NCBI GenBank assembly: GCA_963920525.1
Contig: OY986436.1
Span: forward strand, 13,219,467-13,283,466
From: Dichetophora obliterata
Taxonomy: Eukaryota; Arthropoda; Insecta; Diptera; Sciomyzidae
Direction: 5' to 3'
Length of the DNA stretch: 64,000 nucleotides
The notes below the pieces were generated by a model. That model searched no databases, had not been told where the DNA came from, and saw only the letters and a list, made by a program, of their open reading frames with translations. The first letter of the stretch is position 1, and every line of letters starts with the position of its first letter. Below, one piece after another: positions 56,961 through 64,000 of this stretch. The position numbers and the translations under genes are program-made.

Positions 56961-57618
56961 TTAACCATATACCCGACGTAGGAGTGTAAAGTACGTGTAC
57001 GTGGCATTCAACAAGGACTGCAACATTTCCAAATTCATCGGATAAACGTTGCCAATCAAAATCTAAACATACATATCTTTAATTACATTGAAGTACTATT
57101 TTAAAATTTAGCATAACTGTATTACCGAACATGGCTTTTGAGAACGCAAAATAAAGAGCTGCATCATTTTCTGTGTTTTAACATCGAACTCGAACCAGTT
57201 GCTATCATAGGCAGCAATAGCAACGGCTAGGCTCTGGAAGAGAATTATATTGATTTTTGAACTCGTTAAACTACACCCAAAATAATATGATACTTACCTG
57301 ATCATAGAGCTCATTGGCAAAATAGTACATGACGACAATTTGCGAGAAAATCATTATTATATAGGCTGTAACAATTACCATTTGACCCACTGTTTCGACC
57401 TGTTCCAAGTGAAGAAATTAGCTTAATATATGTTTTTAGCATAATTTTTACCAATATCTATGAAGCTTTTGAAATTCTGTTACTTTGCTAAAATACTTTG
57501 CAAACATTACCAACTTACAATTAGAAATAAGAACAACATGGCACACAGCATGGCCCCGAAAGCCAAAAACTCAACCAGATACGTATATGTGGTCAAGCCA
57601 TTTATGATGTTAATATAT
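56961..57618 (-). CDS. Insect odorant receptor, last four exons (partial gene)
   Basis: Minus-strand exons 57618-57519, 57399-57298, 57233-57126 and 57062-56961 join with GT/AG introns (119, 64 and 63 bp) into 136 codons ending in TAA. The reading has the C-terminal pattern of 7tm_6 odorant receptors: [20 protein letters not shown] (a membrane segment), [20 protein letters not shown] (a second), [35 protein letters not shown], and [20 protein letters not shown] to RRVYG. These proteins are ligand-gated channel subunits in olfactory neuron dendrites, paired with Orco. The first base of exon 57618 completes a split codon, so more exons lie upstream, at higher coordinates or beyond the window; I did not find them. 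No stop or frameshift; this looks like a functional host gene. The specific Or number cannot be given. Confidence 0.93.
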
Positions 57619-57629
57619 CTGAAAAAAAT

Positions 57630-58490
57630 TATTTTAAAGTTAATTATTATTATTGTTAAGAAAAAATTAAACAAATTGTCAATATTTCGGTAGCTACTAT
57701 GAATAAGTTCTTTTTCAACATATTTATAAAATAAAAAGTCAATTTTTGAAAAGGTGCTAGTTCATTTTTAATCACTACTTAAAAACGGATCATCTCATTT
57801 GGTTATCAAATATCACAAAACAAAATGTTATGTCTCGGGTTTCCAAACTTTTTGTTGTTTAGAAGCTAACTAGAAATTTCGTAGGGTTATGAAAATGTTA
57901 TTTTTTCATCAAAGTTACGTCTACATTTTTTAGAAGAAATTAAAATGAAAGCAAAATTAAACCATTAGTTAATAAAGAAAAACTAATGCTTATAATTAGC
58001 TAAAGAAAGCGTTTAAATTTTTACAAAGTTTTTTTTGTGAATTTTTTAATTTTGTACAAGATTATCAAATTCAAAAATAATAGAGTTTTTAAAGATCGTA
58101 TGTAAAACTATTGCCAGGATCTAGAAGAGCACACTCAATAACATCCACTCGAAAAGTTTGGAGAGTAAACTAGTTTATTTCATTCTTTCTGTATTAGAAT
58201 TTTACATTTGAATTTGCTTAAACAAAATTCGTGTTTTGCCTAATCCATTGAAACAGGTTCGAAGTAAGCAAAAAAAAAAAAAAGAGACACATTGTGCTTA
58301 GCGACCTCAAGAATGTAATGTAAGACCTTTAGATCTTAATATTCTCTATATATGAATATTTGAAAAATCACAAATATAGAAAAGTAAAGTTGTCGATATT
58401 CCAAAAATATGTTTACTTGTCGATTGTTAATACTGCCGATAAGAGAAACGAGTAAAAATAGTTCAGAAATTTTTTTTTCTTGCTTACAGT
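57630..58490. other. No further exon recognised
   Basis: AT-rich DNA immediately upstream of the Or exons in gene direction; probably intron. No coding with Or features. Confidence 0.45.
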
Positions 58491-58496
58491 CCACCC

Positions 58497-58898
58497 TAAA
58501 CAAGTGCGCGTGCGTGGTTTAACTGTCAAAATCGGCTCATGCACATACATTTTGTATGAAGCCTACCGAAACACGCACCGGACTACCGCAACATGAATCG
58601 AATTTCCAATTTTGACAGTGCGTTCGGATGTGAAGTTGGCTGCATAAAACCAAAGTATTAGAACAAAGAGCAATTAGCTGCTTTTAATTAATTAATCTCA
58701 ATTGCAAATGGAAGTATTTGCTATATTAATAGATTTTTACACAATTCTAAAAGTTTCTTTAAGATTTTTAAACCATCAGACTGAGCTAGTTCGAGAGCAG
58801 CAGTTCTTTCCGCAGCGCACTTGTTTAGGTTAAGCGTAAAATAAAATTGCGTGGCGTTTGGGTACGCAGCGCAACGCGCACTTGTTTAGGGTGCACTG
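58497..58898 (+). mobile_element. MITE with TTA target duplication
   Basis: Left CAGTCCACCCTAAACAAGTG and, inverted from the right, CAGTGCACCCTAAACAAGTG, continuing CGCG on both sides. TTA flanks at 58494-58496 and 58899-58901. 402 bp, no coding. The TTA duplication fits PIF/Harbinger-type mobilisation. Confidence 0.85.
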
Positions 58899-59029
58899 TT
58901 AGACACACAACGACATCAAAAATCTCAATTATTTGACGAAAATAAATTCAAAATATTAGTAATTTACACTACCCAAAAAAAGAGAGCTTAGCAAAGTTTT
59001 CCCCCATAAATTTTTGACATATCTACAAC

Positions 59030-59256
59030 ACAGTTTTTTTTTTTGTGAATCAGAGATCTGCAATGAATACTTAAAAATACGTAGTACTCGAGTACTATTC
59101 GTTCACAACTCAGTGATTCAAATCAGAGATTTGAAATAAATCACATTTTTTAATCATAAGCCACTTACTCAAAAATGAGTATGAATAAGTATAAGTAGTT
59201 TCCAAAGTAGTACTCATATGTGATTGATTCAAAACAATGTGAATCAGATAAGAATA
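59030..59256. repeat. GAATCA-rich repeat arm, copy 1
   Basis: Contains CTTACTCAAAAATGAGTATG, AGTAGTTTCCAAAGTAGTAC and GTGAATCAGATAAG. The inverse copy is at 60545-60720, with two elements lodged between; a third, same-orientation copy starts near 63840. Confidence 0.75.
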
Positions 59257-59815
59257 GAATGAATTAAATATTAAATGCTACCACCTAATAATATTTTTTG
59301 TAAGAATTTTAAACATAGTGTAACAGTGTTGGGGGGGTCGCTGATTTCGAATCTGAAGTCAGAATTTTAAAATGCAATATGGTTAATAGGTGGCCACCCT
59401 GTTATAAAAAAATTACATCATATTGAAATTCTGACAACGGATTCGGATTAAGCGACCCATTTTTATCTAGTGTTTGCGCCAGCACCGAAATCGTAACAAT
59501 GAAAAAAATTGAGGTGGCAACCCTATTAGTCATATTAAAATTTAAAATTTTGAATTCATATTCGAAATCAGCCACCCCCTAAGACTGTTAAATGATGGTT
59601 AAAATTCTTAAAAATACATATTATAAGATGGCACCGCCAGCACCGAATTCGAAAAAATAAAATAAATTAAGCTGGCAACCCTATTAACCATATCGAATTT
59701 TGAAATTCTGACTTCAGATTCGAAATCAGCGACCGCCTAACACTGATAAACTATGTTTAAAATTCTTAAAAATATATATTATTAGGTGGCAACCCTTAAT
59801 ATATAATTCATTCTA
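59257..59815. mobile_element. Foldback element, short relative of 18902-20776
   Basis: Outer ends ATAGAATGAATTAAATATTA and, inverted, ATAGAATGAATTATATATTA. The inside has the same CCACCTAATAATAT, ACAGTGTTGGG and GAATCTGAAGTCAGAATTTT units in both orientations as the large foldback. No coding. Confidence 0.8.
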
Positions 59816-60544
59816 TACACACTTGAAAATTTGTATAGAAATTTTGTACCGATTGGTGTTTCAGGGAGTCCTACACCGTTCGATGTTAAAAAACACCGTG
59901 TCAAAGTGTTCGAATTTTATATCCGAAAGAGAATACTTTTTTTAACACCGAACGGTGTAAAAAAGTAAATATCAGATTGGATGTTTGTCTTGTAATCTGT
60001 TAGGTGTTTATTTATAATACGCAAAATGATTCTTTTTGTTCTTAACACCGAGCGGTGTAATTTTTAACTATTCGAAAGGATGTATTTAACAATTTTATTA
60101 AATTGTCATTAAATTTGTTAGTTGTCAAATGAAATAAGACCCAAACAAATAATGAAATATTTCCCAAAATTTATGAGATAGTCTCCGAAAAATGGGAGTT
60201 ATTTCATGTAAAGTAACACCCAAAAATTTATGGACATTTTTTGGGACTTATTTAATTTTTTTGGGGTTAATTTCGTGTTGCTAAAAATTACATTTAAATC
60301 TTCAAACAGGATTTTAAAAATTAAATTGAACAATAAAAATTAAAAAAATTTCAATTCTTAATTTGTTTATTAATAAGAATGTGATTTCAATACTGCTCTT
60401 CTTCTTTGCCTTTCTTATTTTACATCGATCGGATATGTTCAAGAATTCACACCGCATAAGCGGCGTAAATTAACACCGTTCGGTGTAAAAAATGTAAATA
60501 TCCGCTCACCGGTGTAAATTTCTTTTTGAAATTTTTTAGTGTGT
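59816..60544. mobile_element. MITE with ACACCG-palindrome repeats
   Basis: Left ACACACTTGAAAATTTG and right AATTTTTTAGTGTGT are inverse. Six or more copies of AACACCGTTCGGTGTAA-like palindromes lie in the outer 150 bp of each side. No coding. Directly adjacent to the foldback on its left. Confidence 0.65.
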
Positions 60545-60720
60545 ACTTATCTGATTCACTTTTTTTTAAACAATCACATATGAGTACTACTTTGGAAACT
60601 ACATACATATACTTGACATATTCATTTTTGAGTAAGGGGCTCATTGATTCAAAAATGCGATTCGTTGCAGATATCTGTTGTGAATACATGGCAGGTCAAA
60701 AAAGAGAAGGAAATGTATTG
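60545..60720. repeat. GAATCA-rich repeat arm, inverse copy
   Basis: Inverse of 59030-59256: CTTATCTGATTCAC, GAGTACTACTTTGGAAACTA and CATTTTTGAGTAAG. Confidence 0.75.
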
Positions 60721-60729
60721 AAAAGCATA

Positions 60730-61700
60730 TAAGTAGATTATGCATCATCAGCGGAGGAAGATATTGGACAAAAAACAGGTACTTTTATAATCGAATGAAA
60801 TTCTCTTATTATAGATTATTAATAAATTTTTATGCAGATTCGAACGATAACGCGGCAATGGGACTTATCCGCAGAAGGAAGAGATATCATGACTCTAATT
60901 TGCATACTGCTCCGCTGCCTATCGAGCAAAAAAGTGCAACCATTTCCAAGAATTGAAGTCTGTAATTTTATCAAAATAGCAATATTTTTATGATAATATT
61001 GAAAAAAGGTAAGTAATTAACTTAATAGACCAATAGCATTCTTTACTGATATTTTTATTTTTTTTTTCTCTTGTTGTTGTTAATATTTTTATCAACAAAG
61101 TTTTCTTTAAATCTGAATTAAATTGTCATTGAATTCACGAAGAACTTACTTTTCTTATTGAAAAAAGAGTTATCTACTGATTCTATTAAGAAAAAAATTT
61201 TTGAAATACAAAACAACCTATCTACACTTAAACGAAAAGTACGAGATTTCACTAATCTTGTCATTCTTTAATAACAATATTTTGGTACTTTGGTTGGTGA
61301 ATATTTGTACTTTGAAGGATTTAAACGGTTTTTTTGCTCTCCTGAAGAAGTTATTTTTGTAGATAGGTCATATTGAAATAAGCTCTCGAACAAAAATTAT
61401 AGTGATTTTATAAATATTTGTATTTTTAATGCTAAAAGAGAAAATTTTTTTAAACTGTAGCAGGTAAATAAAAAAAAACATCGAAAAACATATATGCAAT
61501 TATTTTAAAATATCAAGCAAAAATATATATACCTTATAAAAAATAGGTTAGTAGGTGCTCCTACTTGCTCTACGCGGTTGTATATAATTTTTTCCCGTGT
61601 AATCTATATATCCACAAGTGCTACAGGTATGAATTTATTACTTCACGCCTAAGGGACTGCACCGATTTTGATGAAATCTTGTGTGAAGACAAACCTGACC
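60730..61700. other. AT-rich DNA, no certain gene
   Basis: A short exon-like open stretch at about 60840-60955 follows a CAG acceptor (MGLIRRRKRYHDSNLHTAPL) but has no recognisable domain and no clear continuation. The remainder is A/T-rich; the 61560-61730 end resembles an old Helitron-type tail (CGATTTTGATGAAATCTTGT). Confidence 0.4.
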
Positions 61701-61717
61701 CCGAAATAAAAGAAAGT

Positions 61718-62097
61718 TAATTTAAACTTCCGAAGGTAGTTTGTGGCGGCCGTAGCCTAGTGGGTAGAGTGCGTGGCCCCTAAGCTGAAAAACCGCGGTA
61801 GACCGGGTTCAATTCCAGCTCAGACAGAAAGTTTTTTCAATTGAATTAATTTTTCTGTTCTGTCGTCACCTCTCTGCCAGACAGTGGCAAACCTCAGAGA
61901 GTAAAAATTGCCATGTAAAGCTTCTTGAGAACGTAAGCTGTTTGAAGTCGGCATTAAACTCGTAGGTCCAGTTCTCGATCATTTATGTTTCAACATTTAA
62001 TAACACGCACAACACAATTGATCAATAGAAGCTAGGTCAAAGTCCTTCCAACGGTTGAAATGGCCAGTTTATTTTTTTTTTTTTAATTTAAACTTCC
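61718..62097 (+). mobile_element. tRNA-derived SINE, copy 2, with 14-bp target duplication
   Basis: TAATTTAAACTTCC is repeated exactly at 61718-61731 and 62084-62097. Between them is a tRNA-like head with an A box (TAGCCTAGTGGGTAGAGTGC) and a B box (GGTTCAATTCC), then a ~250-bp body identical in order to the minus-strand copy at 905-1230, and a short T-rich end. Complete retroposon; mobilised by a LINE partner. The exact flanks suggest it is fairly recent. Confidence 0.93.
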
Positions 62098-62099
62098 AA

Positions 62100-62660
62100 A
62101 AACTTTAGTAAGAGGGCACTTGTTTTTAATAATATGCTTGTGGCAATCACGTCCAAACGGATAAGTCAATTTTGATGATACTTGGTACGCAATTGTATCT
62201 GTTGCTGAAATTGAATATAGGGCATAAGTATTTTCAAAAACAACCGCAAGTGGGCGCTATAAATAAATACATATATAAATATATATTCTTGAACTTTTTT
62301 CTAAACAGCTCCAACGATTTGTCTGAAGGTTCGGAGGGTTTTAGGGTGAGGTAAAACGATCTAGCCAGGCTTTAACTCTGGGCAATCTTTAACTTGGCCA
62401 AAATTGATTTATATTTAGCCAAAGTCATTCTATTAAATGTTTTGAATCGATTTTAACAAGTAGAACAAGATTGTTTTAACTAAAAAACTAAATTTGCTAA
62501 AAAATATTTGTTATATTTCGGTGCACAGTTAACATATTTGACCAATACCAATATTTCAACTTGGTCAAATTTTTGTACAAAACCATATTATTCTAGCATT
62601 GGATAGGGAATCGATTGACATTGGTTTTGCAGTCTAGACCGATTTGTTAACTTGGTCAAA
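62100..62660. other. No gene; old repeat DNA
   Basis: Continues the sequence interrupted by the SINE (AAACTTCC...CCAAACGGATAAGTCAATTT). TTGGTCAAA words recur near 62390-62650. No coding. Confidence 0.4.
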
Positions 62661-62670
62661 ATTCATGTTA

Positions 62671-63683
62671 GGGGTCGTCCATAAACTACGTTACCAATTT
62701 AGGGCGGGGGAGGGGTTTTGAAATGCACTACGATAAGTAACGGTAGGGGGGAGGTGCTTAGATATTGTAACGTTACCAAAAATTAAAAAAAATCGACGAA
62801 AAACCTCTAGTTAATAACACAATCATTTCAGAAATGTTTAACCTTACATGTTTATGTTTGATCGTCTAAATTGATGGTTAACTTTTGTTTCAACGATTTC
62901 TTCCACCATCTTTTCCCTCGACACAGGAACCTTTTGGTATTCCTTCACCATCTCAGCACACGTCTGAAAAATTAGGGTCTTTGCTTTTGCGACAGGCCTT
63001 GACGTTAAGGCCTGAATGTTCTTCATCAAAGGAGATACCGTATGACATGTACTGTCCTTCTCAGAAAGAAGAAATCGGTTCAAGGTCGTGTCCTACCTGC
63101 GGCTTCTATTTTGTTTTTAAAACTTCTATGAATTACCATAAGTTTGTATTATATCGTTTACAATAAATCGGAATAAAACATACTATTTAAATAAATCAAT
63201 TTTCAGAAAGCATTTACACAAAAACACAGAACTTGGTGCAGCTCGGGTGCAGCCTTTAAGGGTACTCTGTCAAAGACCAGGTGAATTTCTTTGCGTTAGA
63301 AATGAGGATTCACCTGAATGGGTCGACATAGAATCCGATGAAAAAATCTATTTTGAAGAATCCTCTACAAATCTACCAGCTTCTTCTATCCCAGTGATTG
63401 AGAGCATCGAATCTTGGATCGCAGATGGAATAGCTTTTACAGATGATATTAATTATTGATTTTTTTCCAATTGTTCCTTTAATGTATCTAGTCATACTAG
63501 TCACTAATACTAGTGAAAATTGTCAGAGCTAGTCAAAATATATAATCATTCGAATGAATTAATTTCATATGTCACGTTACTCTATGGAGGGGGGAGGGGT
63601 TTTGAAAAGCACTACGAAAAGTAACCCAGGGAGAGGGGGGTAAAAAAACCGGAAAATCAGTAACGTAGTTTATGGACGACCCC
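62671..63683 (+). mobile_element. TTA-flanked TIR element carrying a spliced zinc-finger gene
   Basis: Perfect 24-bp inverted ends starting GGGGTCGTCCATAAACTACG, flanked by TTA (62668-62670 and 63684-63686). Inside each end lies a direct (same-strand) G-rich repeat with GGGGTTTTGAAA and GCACTACGA. The TTA duplication and G-rich ends fit PIF/Harbinger-like mobilisation. The only gene is a small C2H2-type protein, not a transposase. Confidence 0.88.
62885..63459 (+). CDS. Zinc-finger protein gene inside the TIR element
   Basis: Exon 62885(approximate)-63141 and exon 63207-63459 join across a 65-bp intron (GTTTGT...TTTTCAG) in one frame. The splice completes a zinc finger: CPTCG, twelve residues later H in SMNYH, then KKHLH (C-x2-C-x12-H-x4-H). 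Downstream: VQPLRVLCQRPGEFLC and an acidic tail ending DDINY*. The upstream part is Pro/Ser-rich. The true start is uncertain; 62885 is a TTG, and a CGACACAG acceptor at 62928 may begin the exon instead. No stops in the joined frame. It may be a captured host gene fragment or an element-encoded DNA-binding protein. An open frame on the other strand (62844-63083) exists but lacks splice and domain support. Confidence 0.65.
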
Positions 63684-63839
63684 TTAGCTTGGCTTGCTTA
63701 GTTTTCTAACCAAAACTATTTCATTCAAGAATTTCATATCGAATCGATTAAAATTGGTTAAAGTAAAGTGCCAATTTAATAACATAACAAAAAGTTGTTT
63801 TTTTCGCCAAACATAGTCTTTAATTGTACAAAGCATTCA

Positions 63840-64000
63840 TACCAAAGATTTACAACGAATCACATTTTTGAATCAATGAGCCACTTACCAACTCAAAAAT
63901 GAGTATGAATAAGTATTTATAAGTAGTTTCCAAAATAGTACTTAAATGTTATTGATTCAAAAAAAAAGTGATTCACATTTTTGAATCATGAGCTACTTAC
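63840..64000. repeat. GAATCA-rich repeat arm, copy 3 (runs off the window)
   Basis: Same orientation as 59030-59256: AATCAATGAGCCACTTAC, AAAAATGAGTATGAATAAG and AGTAGTTTCCAAAATAGTAC. Continues to the window end. Confidence 0.75.

Noticed and set aside
60722..60957. Exon-like fragment after an acceptor (RRRKRYHDSNL)
   Set aside because: Too short, no domain, no second exon found; noted only in the gap description.
62844..63083. 79-codon minus-strand frame opposite the zinc-finger exon
   Set aside because: Looks protein-like but is the antisense of a better supported spliced plus-strand gene with a complete zinc finger.

Overview
The window is AT-rich eukaryotic DNA. Short phase-consistent introns (55-66 bp, GT/AG), an insect-type odorant receptor gene, HARBI1-like, pogo/Tigger, mariner and hAT relics, a Jockey/CR1-type LINE, Helitrons and tRNA-headed SINEs point to a brachyceran fly. 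A tephritid fruit fly is a guess rather than something I can prove. It has the look of repeat-laden intron or intergenic DNA: I could assign only one host gene, at 56961-57618.

Layout. 1-11 kb: Helitron 3' end, SINE heads, MITEs, a small retroposon with a 17-bp target duplication, and microsatellite-bearing unique-looking DNA. 11.7-17.3 kb: a palindromic MITE abutting a decayed pogo/Tigger element that itself carries a MITE, then a minisatellite-flanked element holding a two-exon small gene. 17.4-20.9 kb: Helitron copy A, interrupted by a MITE and by a 1.9-kb foldback palindrome. 22.7-25.3 kb: a TIR element and the first of three long-TIR elements (E1). 28.5-32.75 kb: a Harbinger element with a second Harbinger element inserted in its transposase intron. 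33.5-40 kb: an hAT-type MITE, a CGATATCG-rich block, a mariner scrap, and CA/GT-rich unique-looking DNA. 40.1-42.2 kb: a 5'-truncated LINE with one in-frame stop. 42.8-46.0 kb: Helitron copy B, holding a piggyBac-like element, which holds an hAT-like element, which holds a foldback. 46.7-52.3 kb: long-TIR element E2, carrying the most complete gene copy, split by a 2.5-kb insertion with a tandem array and a 60-bp hairpin. 53.8-56.5 kb: long-TIR element E3. 57 kb: 3' end of an odorant receptor gene on the minus strand. 57.7-64 kb: MITEs, foldbacks, a SINE with perfect target duplications, and a TTA-flanked TIR element carrying a spliced zinc-finger gene.

The most interesting signal is the E1/E2/E3 family. 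These are three elements with CACNGTGCA-like ends. Two of them have 350-420 bp inverted arms. All carry broken copies of one multi-exon protein: an N-terminal Cys pairs region, a D...D core and a C-terminal FHQ/YCW block. I know this as an uncharacterised arthropod transposon-type protein but cannot place it in a named superfamily. No copy in the window is intact, so any activity would have to come from elsewhere in the genome.
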